From Paenibacillus selenitireducens (lineage in GTDB: Bacteria > Bacillota > Bacilli > Paenibacillales > Paenibacillaceae): 60,367 nt of DNA. This document shows, piece by piece, positions 51,584-60,367 of the stretch; the stretch's first letter is position 1; each line of letters starts with the position of its first letter. The translations under genes and the position numbers were made by a program. The notes under the pieces are model-generated. The model was not told the origin of the DNA and searched no databases. It saw only the letters and a program-made list of their open reading frames with translations. The stretch covers positions 27-60,393 of the forward strand of contig NZ_MSZX01000025.1 in assembly GCF_002021565.1 (NCBI RefSeq). Direction: 5' to 3'.

Positions 51584-52543
51584 TTACCAGATTCCCCGTT
51601 GCAGGTATTTTTTGCTGAGCGTGTTGCCGACAATGACCAGCGTGAACGAGATCACGGCTTCGAAGAGCCCTACAGCCGTCGTAAAGCTGTAATCCTGATT
51701 GCCAAGGCCCTGTCTGTATACATACGTGCCGATGACATCCGAAACTTTATATACCACCGGGTTGTACATGACCAGGATTTGCTCCGTTCCCGCTTCCAGA
51801 ATGCTTCCCAGGCGCAGGATGAACATCAGAATGATGATTGGCGCGATGCCGGGAAGCGTAATATGCCACAGTTGCTTCCATTTGCCTGCCCCGTCGATTT
51901 TGGCCGCCTCGTATAGGGACGGGTCGACCATGCTAAAAGCGGCAAGGTACACGATCGTGCTCCATCCGGTTTCCTTCCATCCGGCCGAGGTGACCAATAC
52001 GCTTCGGAATACGCTATTATCCAGAAAGAAAGCGACCGGCTCCAGGTTGAGCGATACCAACAGCTTGTTCACCAAACCGCCGTTCGTGGACAACAGATCG
52101 ATGAACAGACCGCTTACGATGACCCAGGATAGAAAATGCGGCAGGTAAATGACGGTCTGTACCGAGCGCTTGATCATCATGTTTTTCATCTCGTTCAGCA
52201 TCAGCGCCACGATGATCGGCAGCGGAAACAGGATGATGATTTTCAGCAGGCTGATGATGACGGTATTTTGGAATACCAGCGCAAAGTCCGGTGAGGTAAA
52301 CAGCTTCTCAAAATGCTTCCATCCGACCCATGGGCTGTCCGCAAAACCGGTAAATATGTTGAAATCTTTAAACGCGATCGTGATGCCGTACATGGGTGTG
52401 TACTTGAACAGCAGAATAAACAGAATTCCCGGGACGAGCAGCAAGTACAAATCCCATTCCTTCCATATATCGCTCCACAGCGACGGAAAATATCCGCGGC
52501 GGTTCGGTCCGGGTACGGGCAGTTTCTTCGATCCTGGTTTCAT
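51584..52543 (-). CDS. Carbohydrate ABC transporter permease, LplB type
   Basis: 319 residues, six membrane helices. Begins with a proline-rich cytosolic head, then WDLYLLLVPGILFILLFKYTPMYGI, a signature of LplB-type permeases; the EAA loop is VDPSLYEAAKIDGAGKWKQL. Ends SKKYLQRGIW, as usual for this family. First gene of the importer operon; AGGGGGG-type site before the ATG. Confidence 0.92.
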   Translation of the reverse strand: MKPGSKKLPVPGPNRRGYFPSLWSDIWKEWDLYLLLVPGILFILLFKYTPMYGITIAFKDFNIFTGFADSPWVGWKHFEKLFTSPDFALVFQNTVIISLLKIIILFPLPIIVALMLNEMKNMMIKRSVQTVIYLPHFLSWVIVSGLFIDLLSTNGGLVNKLLVSLNLEPVAFFLDNSVFRSVLVTSAGWKETGWSTIVYLAAFSMVDPSLYEAAKIDGAGKWKQLWHITLPGIAPIIILMFILRLGSILEAGTEQILVMYNPVVYKVSDVIGTYVYRQGLGNQDYSFTTAVGLFEAVISFTLVIVGNTLSKKYLQRGIW

Positions 52544-52809
52544 GCAATTCCCCCCTCTGATGAATGAGAACCATAACTTCGATATCTAAAATTGTAATGC
52601 GAGGCTGAAAAGCCCGGTAGACGACAATCATTACTGTTTGTGGTAATTTGATGCTCCTTTGGCGATAAGCGTTTCTTCGAAAAATTTAAGAACAAAGAAT
52701 ATGCACAGCTTGTACTTTCTTAAATGCCAAAAAGGCATCGCTTCCGGTTTACGAACAACCGGAGGATACCTTAACTGCATCTTATTTGATTTTCCCCCAT
52801 GAGCCTTCC
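52544..52809. other. Intergenic region between two-component and importer operons
   Basis: 266 bases without a gene. It holds hairpin CCGGTT/AACCGG (about 52743-52763) and a small TGCC/GGCA hairpin near 52725, on the 3' side of the regulator gene but without a clear T run. It should also contain the importer promoter, the expected target of the YesN-type regulator. No convincing operator repeat was seen. Confidence 0.5.
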
Positions 52810-54420
52810 TTACGGTTTAAACTCCCCCGGATTGACGCCCCAATACTTGCGGAACACCTTCGTAAAATAGCTGACATCACGGTAGCCCGTCTGCCTTGCG
52901 GCATCGTACACCTTTTGCCCGTCCTGCAGGATCCGCTTGGCTCTCTCCATTTTCTGCTCTAGCACGTAAGCCGAAAAAGCCATCCCCATCTCCTGCTTGA
53001 AAAGGCGGCTAAGATATGAGGAATTGACGTACAGCCGGTCGGCCACGGTATGAAGCGTAATATCCTGGTTGATTTCCTGCTCAATGATGCTCGCTATTTT
53101 TTGGACGATCTGATGGCTGTTGCTTTTCCGCTGTCCCTTCATATAATCCGTGATGCGACGAACGGCTCTTGCCAGCCACGATCGCGTCTGCGATTTCGTG
53201 TTCAGGAGATGGATGTTCTGCAAAAAAGCCCAGTCCTCGCCTATCACCTCCCGGATGCTCCAGCCCTGCTTGACCATGATCCGGATGAACAGGCTGTTCA
53301 TGTACAGTACGCCCTCCTGAAACTGCTGCGATGTCCCGGTACTAGCGAATAGCTCCTGCCACAGGCCCTCCACGGCCTCGGTCGCTTTAGCCTCATCCGC
53401 CGTCTCCAGCGCAATCTCCAGCATTTTTTCCAGATGCTGCTGCACTGAGATTTCAGGACTGTCCCCCCTTTCTACTTCCCGGTAAGGAATGGCGATATCC
53501 GGCCCGTACACGACTCTTTCCTGAAGGGCTCTACAGGCTTCCGAATATAGCTGCGGCAGCTCCTCAATCCTTCCCGCCCTTCCGCAAATGCCGGCGCTCG
53601 CCGTCAGCTTCAAAATTTCCTTCGCATGGGAGAGCAGCTTGACGACGGACGCATTGATGTGCAGCATGAATTCCTTCGGATTTTGTTCGGGCTCCGCCCA
53701 AAACACAAGAAGTACGTCCGAACCCGGGTCCGTGCATACCCAGCAGGAGGACTGGGATAGCAATTCCCCGGCCAGGCACCGGATCGTAAACCGCAGCAGC
53801 TCACGGTCGTGCGGGCCGAACCTGACGTCATGTTCCGGAACGGGATCCAAATCTATGACGGCTGTGGCTAGCTGCGTATCCTTTTCCAAGCCCATATATA
53901 GCTCACTGCTCCGGTTCAGTATCTCCCGTTCGCCGTATTTGCCGCTCACCCAATTCAGAATGAAGTAGTTCTGAAGGCTCGGCACATGGTCCCTCCACTT
54001 CCTTTCAAGCTCCGCCTTCACTTTCCACTGCTCCAAATCCTCCCGGAGCCCGTCACGTGCGTCAAGCACCGCCTTCAGGATGACCTCTTCCCCGGCAGGC
54101 TTTAACAAATATCGGGACACCCCATGCTCCATCGCCTGCTGGGCAAAATCGAAATTGTCATGGCCGCTTAAAATAATCATCTTCATAAACCGCTTTCCGC
54201 CCTGCTTTTCCTTCAGCCGGGCAATCAGGGTCAAGCCGTCCATTTCCGGCATCTGAACGTCGATCAGCATCAAATCCGGCATTTTGCGTTCCGCTAACTG
54301 AAGCGCCTCTACCCCGTTCGCCGCGAGTCCAACCACCTCAATCCCATGGTCTTCCCAGGGGATATTGTACGCCAGCGAATTTCGAAGCCTGGGCTCGTCT
54401 TCCACAATAATTAAATTCAA
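52810..54420 (-). CDS. AraC-type response regulator, YesN-like
   Basis: 536 residues. Receiver domain with phospho-acceptor Asp54 (LMLIDVQMPEMDG), acidic pair Glu7-Asp8, and Lys in YLLKPAGEE; a long middle region; C-terminal AraC helix-turn-helix pair (ITLHTVADRLYVNSSYLSRLF and VYDAARQTGYRDVSYFTKVF). The ATG overlaps the kinase stop by 4 bases. Probably activates the importer operon immediately downstream. Confidence 0.93.
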   Translation of the reverse strand: MNLIIVEDEPRLRNSLAYNIPWEDHGIEVVGLAANGVEALQLAERKMPDLMLIDVQMPEMDGLTLIARLKEKQGGKRFMKMIILSGHDNFDFAQQAMEHGVSRYLLKPAGEEVILKAVLDARDGLREDLEQWKVKAELERKWRDHVPSLQNYFILNWVSGKYGEREILNRSSELYMGLEKDTQLATAVIDLDPVPEHDVRFGPHDRELLRFTIRCLAGELLSQSSCWVCTDPGSDVLLVFWAEPEQNPKEFMLHINASVVKLLSHAKEILKLTASAGICGRAGRIEELPQLYSEACRALQERVVYGPDIAIPYREVERGDSPEISVQQHLEKMLEIALETADEAKATEAVEGLWQELFASTGTSQQFQEGVLYMNSLFIRIMVKQGWSIREVIGEDWAFLQNIHLLNTKSQTRSWLARAVRRITDYMKGQRKSNSHQIVQKIASIIEQEINQDITLHTVADRLYVNSSYLSRLFKQEMGMAFSAYVLEQKMERAKRILQDGQKVYDAARQTGYRDVSYFTKVFRKYWGVNPGEFKP

Positions 54421-56300
54421 AATTCCCGTCCTCCTTCATATGGGTCATATGCGCGACCTCGATCTTGGATCTCCGGTCTCTGCCGCGGAACAAGCACCGC
54501 ATCCGGTTCCATGCTGCCGCTGCCTGCCGGATTCACGGGGATTCGAATCGCAACAACCGTGCCGGTCCCGGACGTACTCTCGATCGTCAAATCAGCCTCT
54601 TCCCCGTAATACAGCCTCATTCGTGTGAAGACATTCCGCAGGCCGAACAAATCCTTGATGTTCTCCTCGTCCTGCGACAGGGACGGAAAGCTCCGGGACC
54701 TCATCCGACCGAGCTCGCTCCGGATATATGACAGACGCTCCTCCCCGATCTCTGGGCCGTTGTTCTGCACACTGATCACCACCGTGCTCTGTTCAATCCG
54801 ACTAGACACGATGAGCCTTCCTCCGCTCTCCTTCCCCTCCAGCCCGTGCAAAATCGCGTTTTCCACGAGCGGCTGAAGCAGCAGCTTCAGGACCCTAAGT
54901 GCTTTCGTTTCGTCGGAAATCCGATACTCCACTTCAAAGCTGTCCAGAAAACGCAGCTGCTGGATCCGAATATAATAGTGCAGGTGGTTAATGCTCTCTT
55001 CAACGGTAAATACCTGCCTTCCCTTATCCAGGCTGAGACGGAAAAACTTCGACAGGTTCATTACCATCTCGCTGATCTCGTCCTCCTCATAATTTTTGGC
55101 TGCCCAGTAGATGGAATCCAGCGTGTTATACAAGAAATGCGGATTGATTTGGGATTGCAAAAATTTCAGTTCCGTTGTCGTGAGCCTGAGCTGCTGCTCG
55201 TAATGGTCCTCAATCAAATGCTTTTGCACGGATACCATTCGATTAAAGGACTGGATCAGGAAGCCGAACTCATCCTTCCTTCGGGTCTCCACGTGGACGT
55301 TCATTTCGCCGCTGCTCAGGCACCTCATCCCGCGCGAAAGCTTGAGCACCGGGGAAGCGATTCCGCTGTACACGACCCAAGAGATAATAAAAGCAAGCAG
55401 GATGCTGATCCCGATAATCGTAAAAGTGAACAGCCGGAGTTGATCGGTCTCCCGGTAGAGCTCGCTTTTCGGCTGAACGAGCACGAGCCGCCAGGAGGAA
55501 TATTCGGAGTCCATCGAAACCTCCATATCCTTGGAAGAGGGAGCTCCGCTTGCAGCGGCCTTTCCCGTTTCGACGATGACTTCCCCTCTTTCATTAAACA
55601 GAGATACCCGGCTGTTCTCCGACGGAAGCAGCGTCTTCAGAATGTTTAGCAGCTTGCTCCGGTTAAAGGTAACCACGAGCAAATTGGACTGACGGTCCAT
55701 ATTGTATAGATCCATGGAACGGATCAAGGAAACGCTGTCCGTTCCCGTCAGCTTGCCGAACGTCCGGGCGTCCGATACCGGATAATCGGCCATGACGTAC
55801 GAAATCCCTGTCCCGTTATTCCGGGCCGATTCCACCAGCCATTCCTGTTCAGGCTCAGATGCCAGCTTACGCCCACCGAAATGGGTCGAGATGAACATAT
55901 GCGTGGCTTGGTGGTACACCGAAATTTGCGATACAAACCGGTTGACCGAGACCGAGTTCGACAGCTGCTGAAGCACGTTGGAAAAATCAACGATAGATCT
56001 TGGCGAGAAATCTGCTCCGTTTTTGTTCAGAAGCTCATTCAGGTTCGGATCCGCCGCGATCAGCGTGGAGATCTCCTCCACATTTTGCAGCGCCAGATCA
56101 AAGTGGTTCATCGCCGAAGACAGAGCTACCTCCGTTCTTTTCACAGCCTGCTCGTATAAAATGTCCCTTGACCGTTCTACCGCAAACAGGCTGATGATGA
56201 CGAGCGGCAGGAGAATGAGCAGAAAATAGCCGGTCAGCCTGGTCTGGATGTTACTGGCAAAGCGGTCTGCCACCCTGCGATATACGTTATTCACCCTCAT
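54417..56300 (-). CDS. Sensor histidine kinase, YesM-like
   Basis: About 627 residues from the ATG at 56300, which follows AGGGGG and overlaps the preceding gene's stop. Membrane helix at about 23-42, extracellular Cache-like sensor (about 45-280), second helix (about 285-305), HAMP, then the His_kinase domain with QSQINPHFLYNTLDSIYW (His about 389) and an ATPase domain with LLQPLVENAILHG and GTGTVVAIRIPV. Senses an extracellular sugar, perhaps with the binding protein encoded upstream. Confidence 0.93.
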   Translation of the reverse strand: MRVNNVYRRVADRFASNIQTRLTGYFLLILLPLVIISLFAVERSRDILYEQAVKRTEVALSSAMNHFDLALQNVEEISTLIAADPNLNELLNKNGADFSPRSIVDFSNVLQQLSNSVSVNRFVSQISVYHQATHMFISTHFGGRKLASEPEQEWLVESARNNGTGISYVMADYPVSDARTFGKLTGTDSVSLIRSMDLYNMDRQSNLLVVTFNRSKLLNILKTLLPSENSRVSLFNERGEVIVETGKAAASGAPSSKDMEVSMDSEYSSWRLVLVQPKSELYRETDQLRLFTFTIIGISILLAFIISWVVYSGIASPVLKLSRGMRCLSSGEMNVHVETRRKDEFGFLIQSFNRMVSVQKHLIEDHYEQQLRLTTTELKFLQSQINPHFLYNTLDSIYWAAKNYEEDEISEMVMNLSKFFRLSLDKGRQVFTVEESINHLHYYIRIQQLRFLDSFEVEYRISDETKALRVLKLLLQPLVENAILHGLEGKESGGRLIVSSRIEQSTVVISVQNNGPEIGEERLSYIRSELGRMRSRSFPSLSQDEENIKDLFGLRNVFTRMRLYYGEEADLTIESTSGTGTVVAIRIPVNPAGSGSMEPDAVLVPRQRPEIQDRGRAYDPYEGGREF

Positions 56301-57819
56301 TCCCCCTGACGATTTGCCGCTCACTGCTCTCAAACCACAGATTCACCTCTCTCGTCATTTCATCGCCGCCTTCCCGCTTCCACTGCTCCACATAACGGTC
56401 AAACGACTCGATCGGCTCAATCCCTAAAATGATATTCGTAAAAATGCCTTGAAGCTCACTCAGCTTTTTGTCGTACTTGCTCATGGCCGGCGTGGGAATG
56501 CCGTAGAACTCGTTGTTGATCACGTTTTGGCGAATCATCTCCAGATTGTCGTATAAATGAAAATCCCCCAAGGAATCCAGCCGTTCCTTGGACAGAACAG
56601 GGTCCGGCACATCCACCAGCGATTGATAAATGCCCCTGTACAGTTGCTCGTCGTGTTTCCGGAAATCCGTCACCATCCTGCCGTTCTCCCATTTCCATAT
56701 TTCGTTCTCAAAGCCAAGCTTTAAGTTTTTATAATCGCTCGCGATAAAATCAAGGAACTGAATGACCTCCTTCGCGCTCAGAGAGCTGGCCGGGATCACA
56801 TTATAACCGCGGATCATATCTGTTTCGTATACTCCCTTTTGTCCGTCGGGTCCGGTGGGATACGGAAGAGCGATCCATTTGGCCTTCGGCTCCTTCTGTT
56901 TGTTGGCCGCAATGGGGCCGCGGGTGTCATACCAGGTGGCCGAGAAAAGCCCAACTTTGCCATCCCGGATTTTTTCGAAAAGGTTTTTTTGCAAATTCAG
57001 CGGAAACTCGCGGTCCAGCAAGCCTTCCTCATACAAGCCGGCCAGGTAGGCCAGCGCTTTTTTCGTTTCCGGCAAAATGCTGCCGTTCACCAGCTTTCCG
57101 TCCCGTTCAAACCACGTATCGAGCTGCGTTCCGAAAGCGCCGAAAAACGGGGACGACCGTCCAAGATCAATCATCAAGGCCAGACCGATCGTATCATCAA
57201 CGCCGTTGCCGTCGGGGTCGTCCTGTGTAAACGCGCGAATGACTTCATGGTATTCCTCCAGCGTCTCGGGCGGCTGCAGTCCGAGACGCTCAAGCCAGTC
57301 TTTTCTGGCGTACATCAGTTCAACGCCGCTAACCTCGTTCAGGCTGGGTACGGCGTATATTTTTCCGCCATACCTTACTCGGTCCCACGCCTCAGCCGGT
57401 ATTTTTTCTTTCAAATGGGGCCCGTACTGATCAATGAGATCATCCAGTGGCTGAAAAGCTCCCTGCTTCGCATAGTTGCCAAACCAAACCGCCTCGTACG
57501 CATGGAGCATATCGGGCAATTTCCCGGAGGACATGATCACGTCGAGCTTCTCGTTGTACACTTCCGTAGGAGGCGTAGTAATCTGGATATCCAGTCCCGT
57601 TTGCTCCTCAATATAGTTCAGGTAGCGGTTGTCGTTTTCGTCCATTCCGGCAGGAAACGTCATCCCCAGATTAGAAATGACAATGCCGATGGACTTGGCC
57701 GCTCCTGCTCCTTTGTGCTGCTCCTCCCTGTTCTTCTCACTGGCCGGAACATCACATCCCGCACTAAATAAGAAAACGGTTACAAAAAGGGTCGAAACGA
57801 ATCGTAATTTGCTCCTCAT
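56287..57819 (-). CDS. Second extracellular solute-binding lipoprotein, linked to the sensor kinase
   Basis: 510 residues. Lipobox FSAGC at Cys22. LplA-like body: NYIEEQTGLDIQITTPPTEV, LPDMLHAYEAVWFG, QPLDDLIDQYG, and a C-terminal QWKREGGDEMTREVN. It lacks its own permeases and its 3' end overlaps the YesM-like kinase start by 14 bases. A role as a sugar-binding co-sensor for the kinase is likely (inference from gene order). Confidence 0.88.
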   Translation of the reverse strand: MRSKLRFVSTLFVTVFLFSAGCDVPASEKNREEQHKGAGAAKSIGIVISNLGMTFPAGMDENDNRYLNYIEEQTGLDIQITTPPTEVYNEKLDVIMSSGKLPDMLHAYEAVWFGNYAKQGAFQPLDDLIDQYGPHLKEKIPAEAWDRVRYGGKIYAVPSLNEVSGVELMYARKDWLERLGLQPPETLEEYHEVIRAFTQDDPDGNGVDDTIGLALMIDLGRSSPFFGAFGTQLDTWFERDGKLVNGSILPETKKALAYLAGLYEEGLLDREFPLNLQKNLFEKIRDGKVGLFSATWYDTRGPIAANKQKEPKAKWIALPYPTGPDGQKGVYETDMIRGYNVIPASSLSAKEVIQFLDFIASDYKNLKLGFENEIWKWENGRMVTDFRKHDEQLYRGIYQSLVDVPDPVLSKERLDSLGDFHLYDNLEMIRQNVINNEFYGIPTPAMSKYDKKLSELQGIFTNIILGIEPIESFDRYVEQWKREGGDEMTREVNLWFESSERQIVRGNEGE

Positions 57820-58213
57820 GCTCTCTAATACCTCCCTTGCTGCTAAAAATCTTCATACTATAATTAGAACCGAGAGTCCCCTTATCACGGTATCTAGCAA
57901 TATGGTGGTGATGTCTATTTCAACAGTATTATCTAATAAGTAACAATATGTTTCAAGATATTCCCTGATTTTCATATTACAAGGAGCCCCTCTTCAGGGC
58001 CTATTTCTCGACCTAAAATGATAATAACACTAAAATACTTTCAAAATTTTTCCTCCTTATGAGTAAATCGTTTGCGGTTAAATACGTCTTTTGTCGAGAG
58101 TTAAAACTTTCGACGCTTATACTTTCATTTTAAAGTTCTTTTCAACGGTTGGTGTCGCGATGTGGACTGGAATATCGACGGAGGTCTAGGTACGAGGGCA
58201 CTGAAAAAGTCGA
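57820..58213. other. About 390 bases without a gene
   Basis: AT-rich leader of the solute-binding/two-component operon. A small hairpin GTCGAGAGTT/AACTTTCGAC-like occurs near 58095-58115. The block at 58150-58210 (GTCTAGGTACGAGGGCACTG and AAAAAGT) resembles a transposon end but has no partner. Nothing else stands out. Confidence 0.4.
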
Positions 58214-58266
58214 TAAAAAAACAGGATACTTTTCCTCGATTTTTTCGAGGAACGGTATCCTGTTGG
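58214..58266 (-). terminator. Strong two-part terminator hairpin
   Basis: AACAGGATAC/GTATCCTGTT outer stem (58219-58229 and 58255-58264) around CCTCG/CGAGG, then a T7 run on the minus strand. It lies about 60 bases past the end of the small gene at 58325. Confidence 0.85.
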
Positions 58267-58324
58267 GTTGTATAGCGGTATTCCATCGCTCATTTAAATT
58301 AGGTATCTTTCATATATTGAAAAA

Positions 58325-58633
58325 TTACCCTTCCAGCACATCCGCCCCTAGTTCAGTCGCAATCTCAATCATCTTGGGGATTACTGCTTCATTCGTGCCG
58401 GATACGTAAATATCACCTTGATAATGCCGGAATGGGATCTTCGTATCGCCATAGCTCCACATGAAAAAATCTCCCTCAATGGACATGCTGGTAGAGCCTG
58501 TCACCGTAAACACTGATGTATAGGAAAAATCAGGTTTGGACATAAAATACTGTTTGCACTCTTCCAAAGTTATGGTTTGCGATGAATTGTCATTTTCCTG
58601 AAATGCTCTAGTAATTCGGTAGCGTTGACTCAT
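58325..58633 (-). CDS. Small hypothetical protein
   Basis: 102 residues, soluble. Reads YRITRAFQENDNSSQTITLE, then a beta-rich middle (SYTSVFTVTGSTSMSIEGDF, FFMWSYGDTKIPFRHYQGDI) and a final helix VIPKMIEIATELGADVLEG. I do not recognise the family. A GGAGG-type site precedes the ATG, and a strong terminator follows, so it is probably a functional single-gene transcript. Confidence 0.72.
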   Translation of the reverse strand: MSQRYRITRAFQENDNSSQTITLEECKQYFMSKPDFSYTSVFTVTGSTSMSIEGDFFMWSYGDTKIPFRHYQGDIYVSGTNEAVIPKMIEIATELGADVLEG

Positions 58634-58773
58634 TTAGATGCCTCCATTTTGTTTCATTAAGCCATACTAATTTCTCGGTAGCAAAAGAACACCTGTATTA
58701 TTATACTTCCAGTCTGCCCCTGAGGGAAATATTCTTTTATTCGGGGAAACACTACATATCCCTATTTCTCAAC

Positions 58774-59431
58774 TTAAACATCCCATACTGCAGCAATGGC
58801 TTGCGCATACCATCGGGATAAAAAATCATTCGGATGATTGATATGATTCCCCGTCATATCAACAAATCTTTTCTGCTGTAGCAGTTGGGCGTGCAATGCC
58901 GTGAGATCGACGAATACACATCCTTCACCCGACAATTGTTCGAGTACGGCGGCGTATTCCTCCTGGTTCCCTGCGAAGAAAGTTTCAGGATTGGCCAACC
59001 GTTGCGTACGCAGCTCTTCCCCACCTACTTCAAGTCCGAAGCGACCTATGACAACCTCTTTTTCCCGATCATCCAATATCTCCAGGTTATGATAAAATCT
59101 TGCTCTTCTCGATCTTCAATTGTACCTTCTCGACAATATCATCCGCTTCAGACCCGAGGATATCAATCTGCGTGATTTCATTTCCTTCCTTATCTGTCCC
59201 GATCGGATCATGCAAGGAGACATCCTTACGGGTTTTCTTCAGACTGCGAAGGTGCATAAGTATTTCGTTCTCAATACATCTTGCCGCGAATGTCGCTAAT
59301 TTCGTACCTTTGTTTGGCTGGAAGCTCTCAATGGCCTTGATCAACCCGATGGTGCCAATCGAGATGAGGTCTTTAAGATCTTCGCCGGTATTATCGAATT
59401 TTTTGACGATATGAACACGATGCGATGTCAA
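58774..59431 (-). pseudogene. sigK: Sigma-K (sigK) relic: 5'-truncated, frameshifted, fused to a GDSL-hydrolase tail
   Basis: From 59431 the minus strand reads [20 protein letters not shown], the remainder of region 2 ([17 protein letters not shown]), then [20 protein letters not shown], nearly identical to sigma-K. One extra T near 59091-59094 shifts the frame; the other frame resumes EILDDREKEVVIGRFGLEVG and GEELRTQR, where sigma-K region 4 should begin. Instead the reading continues into VFVDLTALHAQLLQQKRF and GNHINHPNDFLSRWY, the Asp-His end of a GDSL/SGNH hydrolase. The N-terminus of sigma-K is missing and replaced by the zeta-gene terminator. Not functional; another sigK copy must exist if the organism sporulates. 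Confidence 0.8.
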
Positions 59432-59475
59432 AAAAATAAACTAACTTCAATCATGCATGAGTTAGTTTACTCTTT
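59430..59475 (-). terminator. Terminator of the zeta-toxin-like gene
   Basis: TAAACTAACT pairs with AGTTAGTTTA around a CATGCATG-containing loop, followed on the minus strand by TTTTTTT. The T run abuts the first bases of the sigK relic. Confidence 0.9.
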
Positions 59476-60075
59476 TAGGTGGTTATTCCTCAATAATAAG
59501 GATCTTTCAATAACTTGCGCCCACTCAGGTAATTCATCAACATAATACTTTATTGCACTCGTATCAGCTTCAATAATAATTTCACCATCAGCTTTACTAT
59601 TATCTATGACGACTAAATGATCGATAAAGAATAAATTTGACAGAAGGTTTTTCATACTCGTAACATCACGTCGAATGATATCTTCCGTATCGATATGATG
59701 ACCACCATTCTTCACACGCGTAGCAACACGTTCAATATTAAGTTGAACATCCCCTAGTCCTACGTAGAACATGATGATCTCAAAGCCATGACTCTTAGCT
59801 TCTTGCATCTGACGGATTGCGTTTCCACCTGCTAAAGTTGTTTCGACGGTAAAGTCCCACTTATTACGAATACATTCTCTAACTAATCTTATTGCTTCTT
59901 TGCCTGCAGATACTTTTCGCTTTTCAGGATTCATATTGTCAATTTTGCGTGCTAGTGCATCAGGATCAATATTGATGCTTACGCCAAGTTTATCAACAAT
60001 TAAGTTTCGAATTGTACTCTTACCACTTCCATTGTTGCCAGCAAAAACAAACATTGTAGCATTCACATCACTCAT
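59467..60075 (-). CDS. Zeta-toxin-like P-loop kinase (COG4185 group)
   Basis: 202 residues from ATG 60075 (MSDVNATMF). Walker A AGNNGSGKST, then INIDPDALARKI (substrate-binding Asp region), FTVETTLAGGNAIRQMQEAK (zeta-family core motif) and HHIDTEDIIRR with lid arginines. In known zeta toxins the kinase phosphorylates UDP-N-acetylglucosamine or related nucleotide sugars; substrate here unknown. The start overlaps an upstream 59-codon gene by 8 bases, the usual toxin/antitoxin coupling. Confidence 0.82.
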   Translation of the reverse strand: MSDVNATMFVFAGNNGSGKSTIRNLIVDKLGVSINIDPDALARKIDNMNPEKRKVSAGKEAIRLVRECIRNKWDFTVETTLAGGNAIRQMQEAKSHGFEIIMFYVGLGDVQLNIERVATRVKNGGHHIDTEDIIRRDVTSMKNLLSNLFFIDHLVVIDNSKADGEIIIEADTSAIKYYVDELPEWAQVIERSLLLRNNHLKE

Positions 60076-60247
60076 GATGTAGCTCCTGCTCACTCATTCG
60101 CACAATCTCACCCGTAGCATATTCTCTAACTATATGACCATCAGTAGTTTTATACACAATATATGTTCCATTTACTTTCGCATCTAATTTTGCACGATCG
60201 CCCGTTAATCGGATTAGTTTAGATAAATCCTGCGTACGATTCATCAT
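60068..60247 (-). CDS. Small protein, candidate antitoxin of the zeta-like kinase
   Basis: 59 residues, start at 60247 (or 60244) with a weak GGCGGTG site. It reads MNRTQDLSKLIRLTGDRAKL, then a beta hairpin of the type VNGTYIVYKTTDGHIVREYA and ends RMSEQELHHE. Its last 8 bases overlap the kinase start. No known antitoxin family is recognised; the assignment rests on size, coupling and order. Too short for ordinary ORF listing. Confidence 0.6.
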   Translation of the reverse strand: MMNRTQDLSKLIRLTGDRAKLDAKVNGTYIVYKTTDGHIVREYATGEIVRMSEQELHHE

Positions 60248-60367
60248 TTATGTCACCGCCTTGATTCAACTTGTAGTTTGAGTATAGCATATAAAAAAGC
60301 GTAATTAATAATTACTCTACTGACTAATTTCTTAATGCAACACGAAAACCTAGAAATGAGGGCCCTC

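Noticed and set aside
58150-58212. Transposon end upstream of the terminator at 58214
   Set aside because: Vaguely IS-like sequence but no inverted partner, target duplication or transposase fragment was found.
60200-60212. CGCCCGTTAATCG as a repeat arm
   Set aside because: It lies inside the small coding gene before the zeta-like kinase and lacks a hairpin or second arm; chance match.

Overview
The window looks like a chromosomal segment of a Paenibacillus-type bacterium (low-to-mid GC Firmicute). The reasons are strong AGGAGG ribosome sites, a sigma-K sporulation gene relic, DUF4179 anti-sigma-like and copper-amine-oxidase-fold secreted proteins, SLH-anchored surface proteins, and the YesM/YesN plus LplB/LplC sugar-uptake layout common in that genus. 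The species call is inference.

Region 1 (about 1-30.6 kb) is accessory DNA. It holds small, mostly minus-strand, mostly single-gene units of unrelated function: acetyltransferases, VOC proteins, DinB, a histidine phosphatase, an AraC/GyrI-like regulator, an alpha/beta hydrolase, a uridine-kinase-like protein and a small membrane protein. A PadR/DUF1048/ABC exporter operon, a TetR-methionine aminopeptidase pair, an ECF sigma/DUF4179 pair and a full ribose operon (rbsDACB with divergent rbsR and separate rbsK) are embedded in it. The units are punctuated by about 19 copies or part copies of one intergenic element. Its two arms are direct repeats of roughly TATCSTGYCCGTTAG, and between them sits a hairpin whose sequence is swapped between copies (at least four stem classes). 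Minus-strand genes end in, or just before, the right-hand arm, so the region reads arm-hairpin-arm-gene-arm-hairpin-arm-gene, like a cassette array but without attC geometry. The same region contains many gene relics (VOC, P-loop kinase, esterase, frameshifted hydrolase, IS110, IS3 and IS1182 fragments).

Region 2 (29.5-30.6 kb) carries an unusual protein: an N-terminal XRE-like helix-turn-helix fused to an F1-ATPase beta-subunit-like body whose P-loop and catalytic segment are degenerate.

Region 3 (30.8-42.2 kb) holds a SWIM-protein/SNF2-helicase pair, a class C beta-lactamase-fold protein lacking its catalytic serine, and a minus-strand operon of nitrous-oxide-reductase accessory genes (histidine kinase, nosD, nosL, nosY, nosF, TlpA/ResA) with no nosZ in view.

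Region 4 (42.5-57.8 kb) is a higher-GC carbohydrate locus: FAD-dependent oxidoreductase, large SLH-anchored GHL10-like protein, solute-binding protein, two LplB/LplC-type permeases, and an upstream solute-binding protein-YesM kinase-YesN regulator operon that probably controls it.

Region 5 (58.2-60.37 kb) contains a small unknown gene, a broken sigK relic fused to a GDSL-hydrolase tail, and a zeta-toxin-like kinase with a small overlapping upstream gene that could be its antitoxin.
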